This document shows positions 26,233 through 36,900 of a stretch of DNA of 64,000 nucleotides, one piece after another. The position numbers and the translations under genes are program-made. This stretch comes from Flavobacterium hibernum. Lineage in GTDB: Bacteria; Bacteroidota; Bacteroidia; Flavobacteriales; Flavobacteriaceae. Under the pieces are notes generated by a model that saw only the letters and a program-made list of their open reading frames with translations, was not told the DNA's origin and searched no databases. How positions within the stretch are numbered: position 1 is the stretch's first letter; each line of letters opens with the position of its first letter. The stretch is from contig NZ_JPRK01000006.1 of the NCBI RefSeq assembly GCF_000832125.1, positions 1-64,000 of the forward strand, in the 5' to 3' direction.

Positions 26233-27153
26233 TTAGGACTTATCAATCAATTTTCGGTATTGAATAGGAGTGATGCCTTCGTGTTTTTTAAAGAAACGAC
26301 TAAAGTATGATTGATCTTCATGACCCACCTGCATTGCAATTTCGCTAACAGAAAGAGTAGTTTGAAAGAGTAAATATTTAGCTTCAAGTAAAATGGTTTC
26401 CTCAATCCATTTGGCAGCAGTTTTACCAGTTGCAGATTTTACAGATTTGTTTAAATGATTAGGCGTTATATTAAGTAATGAAGCGTAATAATTTACCTGA
26501 TGGTGTGTTTTTATATGGGTATAAATAAGCTCTTTAAATTTTGTTGCAATAACAGAAGCGGCACTACTATTTTTAGATGTTTTAGTAGCATTTTTGTTCA
26601 TTTCGCAAAACAAAGCCATTAAATACGATTGAACGAGGTCAAAATTATTGATTCCTGTTTCAAGATATGCGGCTTGCAAACGATTAAAAAGATTGGTAGC
26701 AAAAGAAGAATTTTCATTTGAAACAATAATTTTTGGATTTCCACCAATTTTTAGAAAATCAAAATCACGCAACATTTCGCTATTGCCATATTTACCAATT
26801 AAAACATCGGGGTGAAACTGACAGATAAAACCAACATGTTTCGTGTTGATATTTTCTATAGAGAAAATTTGTCCTGCCGGAACCACAATCATTTCATTGG
26901 CATTAGTCTGATATTCTTCGAAACCAATTTTTATAACATGTATTCCCGAAGTTACAAAAAGAATAGTATGACAACTGTGTTTTGACGGAGGAACGGTGTA
27001 ACGTAGCTGCATCATTTCTTCCATTTTTAAACAAAAAAAATGATCTGAATTTGATTTAAAAAGCAAATGTATCGGATTTTCTAAACCAAGGAATTTTTCT
27101 CGAAATCCTTTCGCACCGTACGTTTTTATCTTTTCAGCCGTTTTGCTTTTCAT
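26233..27153 (-). CDS. AraC-family transcriptional regulator
   Basis: The protein has 306 residues. The N-terminal half is a cupin-type sensor (ILFVTSGIHVIKIGFEEYQTN, VVPAGQIFSIENINTKHVGF). The C-terminal domain (about 205-303) has two helix-turn-helix motifs (VNYYASLLNITPNHLNKSVK and LSVSEIAMQVGHEDQSYFSR-type). It starts 3 bases after the DUF6642-like gene, so the two are co-transcribed. The target genes are unknown. Confidence 0.9.
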   Translation of the reverse strand: MKSKTAEKIKTYGAKGFREKFLGLENPIHLLFKSNSDHFFCLKMEEMMQLRYTVPPSKHSCHTILFVTSGIHVIKIGFEEYQTNANEMIVVPAGQIFSIENINTKHVGFICQFHPDVLIGKYGNSEMLRDFDFLKIGGNPKIIVSNENSSFATNLFNRLQAAYLETGINNFDLVQSYLMALFCEMNKNATKTSKNSSAASVIATKFKELIYTHIKTHHQVNYYASLLNITPNHLNKSVKSATGKTAAKWIEETILLEAKYLLFQTTLSVSEIAMQVGHEDQSYFSRFFKKHEGITPIQYRKLIDKS

Positions 27154-27156
27154 ACC

Positions 27157-27720
27157 TTAATAATACAATCTAAAATCGAGCAATTTACACAAAGCATAAT
27201 GTTTTTGGTATAATTCTTCGACCACTTCTGTAATGTCATCATTTTCCTGATACAAACTAAAAAATGCTTTATCGATTGTACTGCAACTTGCAATTTTATT
27301 ATAAGTCGATCCATAGCCGGAAATAGCTCTTGCCCCGGTAATATCCAGAAAATATTGAGCTTCCTCGTCGTTTAAATCTAAAACCTTTAAGTTGGCAAAA
27401 TGAATAATTTTACCTTTCATTTTACCTTCAAAAAGTTCAGCTATTTCTTCAAGACTATAATAGTAATCGTGAAGACAAATGTTGTTGGGTTCGCCCGGCA
27501 TTACTAAATAAATAATTTCATAATCTTTAAAATTATGATCTTCATAAAGCAATACATTCAAGCTTTCTTCTAGTCCTTCGATCGTATCACAAGTTTTGTA
27601 AATACTCGCAATACCATTATCAATAGCTATTTCCTCAAGATTTTTAACCACTTGAGTAATCACATTATTATCTACGTCAGGAACGCCTTCGAGGCAGAAG
27701 ATGAATTTTTCGTAATCCAT
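27157..27720 (-). CDS. DUF6642-like caspase-fold protein lacking the catalytic pair
   Basis: The protein has 187 residues. The order FIFCLEGVPD, EIIYLVMPGEP, YYSLEEIAELFEGKMKGKIIHF and GARAISGYG fits what I recall of the DUF6642 (CHAT/caspase-like) fold. In that family the positions corresponding to P75 and L111 are usually His and Cys, so this copy looks like a non-catalytic variant. The family call rests on memory, not on a search. It is co-transcribed with the AraC gene 3 bases downstream; a sensor or partner role is a guess. Confidence 0.55.
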   Translation of the reverse strand: MDYEKFIFCLEGVPDVDNNVITQVVKNLEEIAIDNGIASIYKTCDTIEGLEESLNVLLYEDHNFKDYEIIYLVMPGEPNNICLHDYYYSLEEIAELFEGKMKGKIIHFANLKVLDLNDEEAQYFLDITGARAISGYGSTYNKIASCSTIDKAFFSLYQENDDITEVVEELYQKHYALCKLLDFRLYY

Positions 27721-27915
27721 AACATTATGTTTTCCGGTTACTGATGAGTGATAAAAAGATCACTTTGTTTTCGTTTTCACAAAAGTATTTTTTATTGCCG
27801 AAAAACAGCTATTCAGATCATTTTTTAACGCATTTTTGACATTGAAGAAATTCTAATGAATATTTAGCGTAAAATAGCTCTAATAATTTAATATAAAAGT
27901 TAAGTTGTTTCGATA

Positions 27916-28290
27916 TTAAGAGAATAATCGTTGCCACCACTTTTGTTGTGGTTTTTGGAGAGTTTGATTATCATTTTTAATTTCGATCTCTCTTTTATGT
28001 CCACAAGCAGCACAAAAAGAAGCTTTGGAAGTTCTATAAGGTTTAGAACAATTTTCGCATGGCGGACCATATAAATCTATGCGGTGATGCATAATGGCAT
28101 TGGGTTCCGTTTCTTTAAAACCAGTTATCTCTTCATAATAATTTAGCAACTCTTTAAAACGTTCGATTCTGGTCATGCTGCATTTTCCTTTTTCAAAACC
28201 AGCACGATAAAGTTTAGATGCAATTAAATGTTCTTCAGTATTCAACATCGGAACTTTCATTTTACATCTCCAACACCAAAGATTTTCCAT
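27916..28290 (-). CDS. Zinc-ribbon-like hypothetical protein
   Basis: The protein has 124 residues with three Cys pairs: LWCWRCKMKVPML near the start, PPCENC at 76-79 and FCAACGH at 91-95 region, the last two forming a likely zinc ribbon. The middle (24-66) is helical, and the C-terminus ends KWWQRLFS. There is no signal peptide. It resembles small zinc-ribbon proteins common in Bacteroidota; the function is unknown. It stands alone, about 195 bases upstream of the start of the DUF6642-like gene's terminator side. Confidence 0.7.
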   Translation of the reverse strand: MENLWCWRCKMKVPMLNTEEHLIASKLYRAGFEKGKCSMTRIERFKELLNYYEEITGFKETEPNAIMHHRIDLYGPPCENCSKPYRTSKASFCAACGHKREIEIKNDNQTLQKPQQKWWQRLFS

Positions 28291-28484
28291 ATTGCTCTTT
28301 AATTATAGTATTGAATGTATTGTTTTTTAAGGTTTTAGCTTTTTGTTTTAGCTAAATTATATTTGTTTAATGAGAATAATTTACGGTTTTTCTCATTTTA
28401 ACACAAAAGTCGTTTTTATGGCTGTTATATTACTAAGTAGAAATACCCGAATTTAATTTGTGATTTAATTAAAAAGCATAAAAA

Positions 28485-28512
28485 AGCGGATTAGTTTTGG
28501 CTAATCCGCTAG
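28485..28512 (-). terminator. Rho-independent terminator of the B12 operon
   Basis: AGCGGATTAG and CTAATCCGCT pair around TTTTGG. On the minus strand the stem is followed by a T run. It lies about 65 bases after the last gene of the B12 uptake operon. The same arms occur at 37574-37599. Confidence 0.8.
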
Positions 28513-28575
28513 TTTTGAATTTATAATTCCCTAAGTTTTTTAGACTAAAAATCTAATAGATTTAAGATTTAATAA

Positions 28576-30138
28576 TTAAAGATTTAGATCTTTAAATCCT
28601 GATACTTCTGTAGAAACTTCTCCTAACCATCCGCCTTCGGCTCTGTTAGAATTGTAAATTTTAATAAAATTAATTCCTTTTAATTTTACAGATTCTCCTT
28701 TAGAATTAACGGCCCAACTAATGTCAATTTGCCCTCTTACATCAGCATTTGCCCAGTTGTCAGTGTAGCCCCAATCGTAAGCAGGATTTGCCCAATTCGT
28801 TCCTTTTCCTCCAGATTTGTCGTAAATATTCGATTTTAAGAAAGTTCCTTTAAAAGTAATAGTATTAGTTCCTTTCCACATTGGGTAGTAAGTTTGTTTG
28901 TGGTATGTGTTTTTAGAAATATACCCACTTTGTCCTTGATTATCTGTCCAGCGAATGTAATTTGGTTCGTTCGGATTTGTAGGTTCAGCTTCCGGTTTGT
29001 AATAAGTCAATTCATAGTTTTTGATAGTCGTTGCTTTTCCGTGTTCAGAACCAGCAATTTCAAACCATTCGTCATCAGCTTTTTCGTTACCGTTGGCATC
29101 GTAAGAAACCATTACAATTCCAGGTTCAGCCCAGTCTGTAAAAGCATTACCAAGTACAACAAAATCATTACCTTCTTTGTTGATAATAGTATGGTCAAAA
29201 CCAAATTGAACATATCCTCCAAAACCTCCAAGACTTACCATGCTTCCTGTTGTTAAAGCTGTTTCTGCTTTTACACGCATAGTCTCATCTGTATCTGCGG
29301 CAGTTGCAGCAGGTAATGAATTTGTAAATTGTCCCGGAGCAGGAAAAAAGTCAAATACCTGTGTGATTCTGTTTAAATATGTTTTTTCGTTTACAGTTAA
29401 AGCAAAAGTTTTAGAATTTTCGCCAACACCATTTTTTGCTCTAAATTCAATAGTGTACGTTCCGGCAGTTGCAAAAACACTAAATAAATCTGTGGTAGTC
29501 GAAACTTCTTCATTGTTCACTAACCACTTGTAAGTTGCACCAGCAGCATTTGCCAGTTGAGGTTGTACTCTAAACCATTGCATTTTATCAATCGCAAAAC
29601 CTCCTGTTGGAGTAGCAATCGTGATTTCCGGAGCGCTGGCAACGATACTTATTGTACGGCCATCTGCAAATGTAAAAGTCATAATACCATTAGCTATAGC
29701 TACAGCCGTAATTTCGGCAGCATCTTTTCCTTTTTGACCAGATGCTGATATTCCGCTGTCAACACCATTAATCGTCCAGTTTCCACTTGTACCAATAGTG
29801 ATTTTTGGAGCTTCGCCTTTTTCACCTGTAGCACCTTTTGCAGAACTTCCGGTATCAACACCATCAATCCACCAATTGCCATTTGCACCTATTTTGATAA
29901 ATGACGAAGTATTACGAACGGATAATTTAGTTCCGTCGCTCATCGTAATTACATAACTGCCATCTTTTGTTTCGTAACCTACTACATAAAGACGTTTGTT
30001 AAGTACGTCAAGTAGGTTTTCGTATTGTGCCATTCGGCTTTTTAAGTCGTTGACATCATTTCTCAGATCATTAATATCATCTTTATAACAGCCTGACAAA
30101 AGCAGGACAACAGATAATGCAAGTAGAATTTTCTTCAT
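28576..30138 (-). CDS. B12-operon surface lipoprotein with PKD-like domain
   Basis: The protein has 520 residues with lipobox LLLSGC (Cys17). Next come a coiled coil (DINDLRNDVNDLKSRMAQ), a DUF4988-like segment (YVVGYETKDGSYVITMSDG), two short collagen-like G-x-x stretches (KGATGEKGEAP, GQKGKDAAE), a PKD-like beta-sandwich (about 175-250, YKWLVNNEEVSTTTD), and a C-terminal carbohydrate-binding-like domain (about 265-520, VVLGNAFTDWAEPGIVMVS). It is third in the riboswitch-controlled btuB-btuG operon, so it is probably an accessory cobalamin-binding surface protein. That role is inferred from position only. Confidence 0.75.
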   Translation of the reverse strand: MKKILLALSVVLLLSGCYKDDINDLRNDVNDLKSRMAQYENLLDVLNKRLYVVGYETKDGSYVITMSDGTKLSVRNTSSFIKIGANGNWWIDGVDTGSSAKGATGEKGEAPKITIGTSGNWTINGVDSGISASGQKGKDAAEITAVAIANGIMTFTFADGRTISIVASAPEITIATPTGGFAIDKMQWFRVQPQLANAAGATYKWLVNNEEVSTTTDLFSVFATAGTYTIEFRAKNGVGENSKTFALTVNEKTYLNRITQVFDFFPAPGQFTNSLPAATAADTDETMRVKAETALTTGSMVSLGGFGGYVQFGFDHTIINKEGNDFVVLGNAFTDWAEPGIVMVSYDANGNEKADDEWFEIAGSEHGKATTIKNYELTYYKPEAEPTNPNEPNYIRWTDNQGQSGYISKNTYHKQTYYPMWKGTNTITFKGTFLKSNIYDKSGGKGTNWANPAYDWGYTDNWANADVRGQIDISWAVNSKGESVKLKGINFIKIYNSNRAEGGWLGEVSTEVSGFKDLNL

Positions 30139-30159
30139 GTTTTAAAAAATTATTGGTTA

Positions 30160-31314
30160 TTAGTTTTTGATTGTTTTCTTTAGTTTAAAGGCAAAATGTG
30201 CAGGGATATCTCCTGTAATAACAGTGAATTTGGTATTCCCGTTTTTATCCACACAATACAATTTTCCGGGAGATACATAATCTCCGGCATCTGTTATGAA
30301 TACATTTAGCGAAATTGGATCGACTGCTAAACCGTATGGCGTTTTTATTTCGTCGCGAACTGCTTTTGGCAGGAAACTTTCAGAAAGTAAAGTTTCGGTT
30401 TTAACATCAATCATAGAATAATTAATGATCCAGTCAAAAGTGCTGTAGCTAAATTCAGATCCTATTATGTAAGCTTTGTCTCCCACAATAGTAAGATTCG
30501 AACAAGCAATATCGAAGGTCTTTTTGATGTTGTCTGTTTTAGTATCAATTACAAAAAGTTTTGATCGAACATCATAATAATCTCCGCGTGAACTTACATA
30601 TAGATCTCCGTCGCTATCCGCTTCTATTCGGTGTAAGTTTATGGCAACATCAATATCTTTAGTTTTGGTGAACGTTTTTAGATCAATAACCGAAACAGTG
30701 CGCTCATAGTTTGGTGGACTATATCCGCCAGAATTGGCAACATATAACTTATTTCCAACTACAGCCATTTCTTCAGGTTGACGTCCCACTTTTACAGTTC
30801 TCGTAATTTGAAGAGAAGTGGTATCAATTTCGGCAACAAATCCGTTAGGAGAATTATCGCCCAATTGTACTTCGCCATCGTAGGCGCTTGCATAAGCTTT
30901 TCCGTTCGTAAAAGTTATATAACGACAATTTTTTACATCAATAACCTTTAGGCGTTTAGTTGTAACGGCATCCATAACTTCAATTTTATTCGAATTATTG
31001 ATAACCGCATATATTTTTGTTCCGTAAATTCCAATGTCATTACCAACATCTCCCAAGCCCAAAGTAGCTTCAGGATTGGCCTGACCGTAAACATTTCGTC
31101 TGTAATTTCCAGTTTCATAATCATAATAATCCAATGAAGCTTTGTTCATATTCATATTACCCTCATTAAGTAAATAAAATCCTTGTACAGTAGTTACAAC
31201 TTCGGGAGGTAAAACCTCTACTTCTTCTGGAATAATAGGATCTTCTTCTTGACATCCCTGAAGTCCAATTGCCGCAAAAGCCAGTATTAGCCAAAATTTG
31301 AAATTTGTTTTCAT
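30160..31314 (-). CDS. btuG: BtuG-like beta-propeller surface lipoprotein
   Basis: The protein has 384 residues with a lipobox LQGC (Cys21) followed by an acidic-proline linker (EEDPIIPEEVEVLPPEVV). The mature part is a seven-bladed YncE/DUF5074-type propeller: GNDIGIYGTKIYAVINNSNK, VVGNKLYVANSGGYSPPNYE, TVSVIDLKTFTKTKDIDV and PYGLAVDPISLNVFITDAGDY. In gut Bacteroides BtuG binds cobalamin and caps BtuB. The gene lies between btuB (26-base gap) and the third lipoprotein (21-base gap), under a cobalamin riboswitch, which strongly supports the role. Confidence 0.85.
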   Translation of the reverse strand: MKTNFKFWLILAFAAIGLQGCQEEDPIIPEEVEVLPPEVVTTVQGFYLLNEGNMNMNKASLDYYDYETGNYRRNVYGQANPEATLGLGDVGNDIGIYGTKIYAVINNSNKIEVMDAVTTKRLKVIDVKNCRYITFTNGKAYASAYDGEVQLGDNSPNGFVAEIDTTSLQITRTVKVGRQPEEMAVVGNKLYVANSGGYSPPNYERTVSVIDLKTFTKTKDIDVAINLHRIEADSDGDLYVSSRGDYYDVRSKLFVIDTKTDNIKKTFDIACSNLTIVGDKAYIIGSEFSYSTFDWIINYSMIDVKTETLLSESFLPKAVRDEIKTPYGLAVDPISLNVFITDAGDYVSPGKLYCVDKNGNTKFTVITGDIPAHFAFKLKKTIKN

Positions 31315-31340
31315 GATCGAATATTTAATTATTAATTTTT

Positions 31341-33389
31341 TTAAAGTTTTATAGATAGGTTAATACGGTAGTTTCTTCCGGGCATTGGAAAATTTAGTAC
31401 AACATCATAATATTGATTGAAAAGATTGTTGACTTCGGCTCCAATTTTTATAGATTGTTTTAAAAATTTTCCATCCCAAATTACCGCCATGTCGCTGGTG
31501 TACCAAGGTTTTACATAGTTTACAGGGATATTGGCTTTTTGGCTGTATCGTTCTCCTGTATAAATAAAACTGTAATTCATTTGCCAGTTTTTCCAGTTGA
31601 TAGATGAGGTAACTGTACCACTGTTTTCTGGAGTATAAGGTATTTGATCGCCGTATGTTGTGCCTTTGGGAGTAACATCTATTGCTTTTTGATAGGTATA
31701 ACTCAATCCTAAGTCAAGAAATATTTGCTCCGGAAGTTTAAAAACGAAGTTTGTGTTGAGCTCTAAACCTTTTATATCTACAAGACCAAGATTCATCATC
31801 GTCCATCTAAAAAGGTTAGACGATGGCATGGCTACAATTTTGTCTTTAACACGATTGTAGTAAACATCTGCTTGAAAAGAAGCTGATTGTAAAAACTTTT
31901 TAGGCTCAATAATATAAGTGGTTCCAAAGTCATATTGAGTCGTAAATTCTGGGCGTAATGAACTGTTGCCAATAAAAGTATAATAGAGATCATTGAAAGT
32001 TGGCATTCTAAAAGACTCTTTATAAAACGCCCGAATTCTGAAATTTTTAGTATCAAATGGCTGAAATGAGGAAGATAGTACAGGGCAAAAAACGTGTTGA
32101 CTATCGCCTTGCTGATAATATTTGACTTGTTCGTCAACATAAGCGCCGAGTAAATTGGCTTGAATGTCAAGTCGTTTCCAGTGCATTTCTGTAGACAAAG
32201 CGCCTAAATAAGAATATCGGGTTGGGTAGGGGAAACGGTATAAATTTGCATCGAGCGTATTTATAGAAAAATCAGTAGCGAGAGATATTTTCCACCATTC
32301 TTTAATCGTATACTGATTAACTACAGATGCGTAAAATTCGTTTTGATAATATTTGTTGTCTAATGCGCCTTCGGTAGTTTTGTAATCAGGATCGATGTAA
32401 CGGCTGTAATCTCTGCTGAATTTTACATTGGCGAGCAATTCATATTTTTTAGAAAAAGAGTTTTGAAAGGAGCCGTGAACAAAAAAGTTTCTATCCCATT
32501 GACGCTGATAATAATTATATCTATTGGCTAAAATTGCACCCGGAAGTCCACGTTCAGAGTCGTAATAGTATGCTTTAAGAGAAGCTTCACCACTTTTTAA
32601 TTTTGCGTAAAGATTCAGTTCGCTTCTTAAAGCTGTAATGTCTCCATTTTGGCGAACTGCTGTAGTGTCGTAACCGTCTTTTTTCTGATATCTGTATTTG
32701 TATTTTCCATCGGCGGTTAGCCATTCAGTACTTGCTGTTAAAGAGATCGATGAAGATAGTTTTTGCTGATATAAAACAGAAGGATTAAAAAGTCCAAACG
32801 ATCCTGCTTTAATAGCAGCTTTTATATTTGCTTTTTTGCTTCCTGAAAATTCAGGGATTTTTGTTTTTAAGAAAAGAGTGTTCGAAGAGAAAAAACCTCG
32901 TGCAGGCTGAAAAATAGTAGACTTTTGTCCGTTGTAAAGTTCAATCGTCTCAATATTATCTAGAGAGTATTTTCCTAAATCAACCTGACCATTTTGAGCA
33001 TTACCTACGCTCATTCCGTCATAAAAAACTGCCGTGTGTGCACTTCCAAGACTTCGTACATTTATGGTTTTAAGGCCGCCAATTCCTCCATAATCTTTTA
33101 GTTGAACACCCGAAAAATAACGAACCGCATCTGCAACCGATAAACTATTGAGTTTTTCCAATTGTTTTCCAGATAAAATCTGGACAGGCATTGGCGATTC
33201 TAACTTGAACTCACGTTTGCTCGTTGTTAAAATAACCTCTTTTAAGGCATGTGTTTTTAAAGAATCGGGCCCTTTATTTTCTTTTGATGGATGATCTTGT
33301 GCGTAAATAGGATTCAATGATGAAACCCATAGAAGCAAGCATAATCCACCATGTAGCAGGCGAAAACGCCTATAAATACATGAATGCAT
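31341..33389 (-). CDS. btuB: BtuB-like TonB-dependent cobalamin receptor
   Basis: The protein has 682 residues. A signal peptide (LLHGGLCLLLWVSSLNPIYA) leads to a TonB-box-like KEVILTTSK, a plug domain (SVADAVRYFSGVQLKDYGGIG, VNVRSLGSAHTAVFYDGM-type, IETIELYNGQK), then a beta barrel ending NYRINLSIKL. The length and plug are typical of BtuB. It is the first gene after the cobalamin riboswitch, followed by the BtuG-like and third lipoproteins. It imports vitamin B12 across the outer membrane using TonB energy. B12 specificity follows from the riboswitch. Confidence 0.93.
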   Translation of the reverse strand: MHSCIYRRFRLLHGGLCLLLWVSSLNPIYAQDHPSKENKGPDSLKTHALKEVILTTSKREFKLESPMPVQILSGKQLEKLNSLSVADAVRYFSGVQLKDYGGIGGLKTINVRSLGSAHTAVFYDGMSVGNAQNGQVDLGKYSLDNIETIELYNGQKSTIFQPARGFFSSNTLFLKTKIPEFSGSKKANIKAAIKAGSFGLFNPSVLYQQKLSSSISLTASTEWLTADGKYKYRYQKKDGYDTTAVRQNGDITALRSELNLYAKLKSGEASLKAYYYDSERGLPGAILANRYNYYQRQWDRNFFVHGSFQNSFSKKYELLANVKFSRDYSRYIDPDYKTTEGALDNKYYQNEFYASVVNQYTIKEWWKISLATDFSINTLDANLYRFPYPTRYSYLGALSTEMHWKRLDIQANLLGAYVDEQVKYYQQGDSQHVFCPVLSSSFQPFDTKNFRIRAFYKESFRMPTFNDLYYTFIGNSSLRPEFTTQYDFGTTYIIEPKKFLQSASFQADVYYNRVKDKIVAMPSSNLFRWTMMNLGLVDIKGLELNTNFVFKLPEQIFLDLGLSYTYQKAIDVTPKGTTYGDQIPYTPENSGTVTSSINWKNWQMNYSFIYTGERYSQKANIPVNYVKPWYTSDMAVIWDGKFLKQSIKIGAEVNNLFNQYYDVVLNFPMPGRNYRINLSIKL

Positions 33390-33499
33390 AGCAAAATACT
33401 CTATTTAACTAAATAGTTATTAACGGAAAAATTAAAATCAAATGTTAGTTTGATATGTGTGTTTGTTCAGAGCTCTGGTCCACGAAAGCTTGAAGTTAA

Positions 33500-33712
33500 T
33501 TGCAGTGGCAGGTCTCCTGACTTATTCCCATTTTGATCGGCCTTCCCACATTAAAAATGCAGTGGCAAAAGATTAGATTTAGAAAACTTAAAAGCTTTAA
33601 ATCTGCCAAAATGTTGCATGGAATTTTACAGTAACGGGCTTGTTCAGGATTTGCACCTGATTCCCTCTTCGTTAACTACACTTGAAAAGTTGTAGCTAAA
33701 CCATTGCGGGTG
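33500..33712 (-). ncRNA. Cobalamin (AdoCbl) riboswitch
   Basis: On the minus strand the leader contains AATCAGGTGCAAATCCTGA, then ACAAGCCCGTTACTGTAA, and later AAGTCAGGAGACCTGCC. These are the conserved paired and core elements of cobalamin riboswitches, including the B12 box near 33515. It lies between the -7 box at 33713-33720 and btuB at 33389. It should switch off the B12 uptake operon when cobalamin is plentiful. The exact ends are estimated to about 15 bases. Confidence 0.92.
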
Positions 33713-33720
33713 CAAAGGTA
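33713..33720 (-). promoter_or_regulatory. -7 promoter box of the B12 uptake operon
   Basis: The minus strand reads TACCTTTG, an exact TAnnTTTG match, directly followed by CACCCGCAATGG as the likely transcript start. No clear -33 element was recognised. Confidence 0.6.
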
Positions 33721-33851
33721 GATAAACTCTTAGTTTTATTTATAGAAAAAAAACGTTTAATTTTTTTGACACGTTATTTTCGTAATAAACATGGGGCTTT
33801 ACAACGTGTTTTTGGTTGTTGTAAATTAAATTTCAATGATTGTAAAAAAAG

Positions 33852-33889
33852 AAAACTGTGTAAAAAAAATATTGATTTTACACAGTTTT
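33852..33889 (-). terminator. Rho-independent terminator of the GH18/NodB/GT2 gene
   Basis: AAAACTGTGTAAAA and TTTTACACAGTTTT pair around a 10-base loop and on the minus strand run into T-rich sequence, 22 bases after the stop codon. Confidence 0.8.
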
Positions 33890-33911
33890 GTATTAGTAGT
33901 TTTGGTGAATT

Positions 33912-36900
33912 CTATTTTACAGATCCAACGTTTCCGGTGCGGGTTAATACACCCCATTGTTGGCTTTCGCCTTTAATGGCTCTTCGTAAAGCTTTAAATA
34001 ATATGACATACATTAACTGGCGATAAACAAAGCGTTGCGGAATCAACCAGATTAATTTAGTGAGTTTTTCTTTCTCAAATATAAAAGCAACTACACTAAC
34101 CAACATGTCAACCAACATAAAAACAATATAATAAATACCAATTTTATGTAAGCTATGAATATCGTTATGATTCCAAATTAAACTCAAAATCAATACTAAG
34201 TCTGCCAATGGAGCAAAAATAGGAAGTACTATTTGAAAAATCAAAACGTTAGGTAACGAAACCATTCCTAAACCTTTGTACTTTGGGTTGAAACAAGCGT
34301 CTCTGTTTTTCCAAAAAGCCTGCATAATACCATAACTCCATCTAAAACGTTGTTTCATAAACTCCTTCAAACTTTCCGGAGCTTCAGTTATAGCAACAGC
34401 CTCGATACAATTTACAATATGATAGTTGTTTCGTAATATTCGAATTGTTAAGTCGCAATCTTCTGCCAAAGTATCAGTCGTAAAACCGCCCGCTTTTTCT
34501 ATGGCTTCTTTTCTAAAACCGCCAATCGCGCCCGGAACAACTGTAATGCCATTAATTAAATCAAAAGCTCTTCGGTCAAAGTTTTGCGCAGTAGTATATT
34601 CGATACTCTGCCATATAGTAAGCATCGTATTCTCATTTCCTACCTTTACATTTCCTGCTACGGCACCAACTTCCTGCTTGTTTTTTAATTGTATTCGGAA
34701 TCTTTTCATTAATTCCGAAACAGCATTAGTCTTAAGTTGAGTGTCGGCATCAATACAAATAACATATTCGTTTTCGGTAAGTTCAATTCCGCGATTCAGT
34801 GCAGATGCTTTTCCGCCGTTAGGTTTCGTATGAATTTTTACAGTTTTGTTATTTTCAAATGCATCTTGTACCATTTTAAAAGTATTGTCTTTTGAGCCAT
34901 CATCGACAAAAACAATATCAAAATCCGGGTAATCTTGCAGCAATAAATTTTCAATAGTTTTTACAACATTTATTTCTTCATTATAAGCTGGCACAATAAT
35001 GCTTACTTTTGGATGAGAACCAACAATTGGATTATAAACAGGCGGGTATTTATGATCTTTCCACTTTTTTGCAAATGCCATTCCGGCCATAAGTAAAATG
35101 CGTACAAATCCTAAAATGATTGCGACCCAAAAAGTAGCCGTTATAAAATTACCAAACCAATATCCTAAATCAAAAATGAAGTTATCGATAGATAAGAAAT
35201 TACCTTTTGCTTTTGGCATAATTTCATTCTTAGTTTTACCTAGTAAATGAGATACAGTTGTAAATTGAATTCCTTTATCCTTAAAATACTTAATAATTCT
35301 TGGTAAGGCCTCTACAGTTGCCTGTCTGTTTCCCCCGGCATCATGAAGTAAAATAATTCCTTTATCAGGATCAGCTTCATATTGTTTTATTGTTCTCGAA
35401 TAAATGCTGTCTGCGCTAACGCCAATTTCCCAATCATTTGGATCAATACTTTCTCCAACCGTATAATAATTGTGAATTTTACTGAGAGCTACAGGCTCTA
35501 ATTCTGCTTCAGTCGTTGGTTCCGCATCGGCATTGTAAGGAGCTCTAAAAAGAACAGTACTTCTTCCTGTAACAGCTTCAATTAATAATCTGGTAGCTTC
35601 CATTTCAGACGTAGCACGTTCAGTACTTACCAATGCAATATTAGGATGAGTAAAAGTGTGATTGCCAATTTCGTGTCCCTCATTGTAAATCCTTTGTAAT
35701 AAAGGAATATTGCTTTCACCTTGCAAGCCAACTACGAAAAAAACTGCCGGAACTTTTTCTTTTTTTAAAATATCTAATATTTGTGGAGTATAAGTAGGAT
35801 CAGGACCATCGTCAAAAGTAAGAACAACTTGATTGTGAACATTTCCAAACTTACTAATTACGTATTTGGTGGGTAGTTGTTCATAATTTTGTTCTGTAAT
35901 AATAGATTCAACAGGATTAATCTCGAGGTTTATTTTTCCGGGTTGAGGATCAGTAAGGACATCTAAAATTTCGCCATCGCCAATATAATCCGGAGTTTCA
36001 AATCTAGTCGTAACATGTTTAAGAAGGTCAAAATCAAAAGGTTTTTTCTTAAGACTTTCATTTGTTAAACTTCGATTGTAAAAAGTCCATAATCGTTGGT
36101 CTTCGCTGCCCAATCGCCATAAAGCAGTTCCTGCAACTCCATACTCATCGGCAAATCTAATAATATTGAAATTAGTTGCAGCATCAGTAAAATAAACAGA
36201 ATGTGCTTTTTTGTTGCCGTCTAAATAAGAGAAAGAATTGTTATAGCTGTCATTATTGAACTTTATTGTAGCGCCATATTGTTTTGCCAAAGATATTGCT
36301 TCGTTGTATGTTATTGTTGTAGCCTGGCTGCCTTTTTGCCAATCGTATCCATAACCGGCGAAACAAAGTATAATTTTACTTGATGGAATTTCTTTTGCAG
36401 TTTGATCGAGCGTTCTCTCAATCCATTTTTGACTACTAATATCTCCGGGTGTACTACCACTATAATGTTCGTCATAAGCCATGAGAAACATATAGTCGTT
36501 ATATTCAGATAATTTTTTAATATTAAAATCATCATCGTTCGGCATAATATCCTGAGAAACGATGTAGCCGAGAGAATGTAGTTTTCCGTAAAGTTCTTTT
36601 TGAAATGCAATTATAGGCTCGTCGCTGATTTCTTTAAATTCTTCAAAATCTATATTGATTCCTTGCAGGTCGTATTTCTTTAGATTTTTAATGATGTCGC
36701 TAATCAGTCTTTCTCTTTTGGTTTTATCATGAAGAATTCTGTGAATTAAATCGCCATCAAAGTCACCCTCTTTTCCAATAGATTGGTTGATGTTATTGAT
36801 TAAAGGAACAATTTTTACACGACTTTTTTTCATTACTTTTAAAGCGGCAGTGTCAATTTCTGTGCGCAATAAATCGGTTTTTGGATCAATAAAAAACCAT

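Noticed and set aside
31832..32170. 112-residue minus-strand frame inside btuB
   Set aside because: It is an out-of-frame shadow of the receptor gene.
33766..34026. 86-residue plus-strand frame over the end of the fusion enzyme
   Set aside because: It overlaps the terminator at 33852-33889 and the conserved 3' end of the minus-strand gene; no family match.
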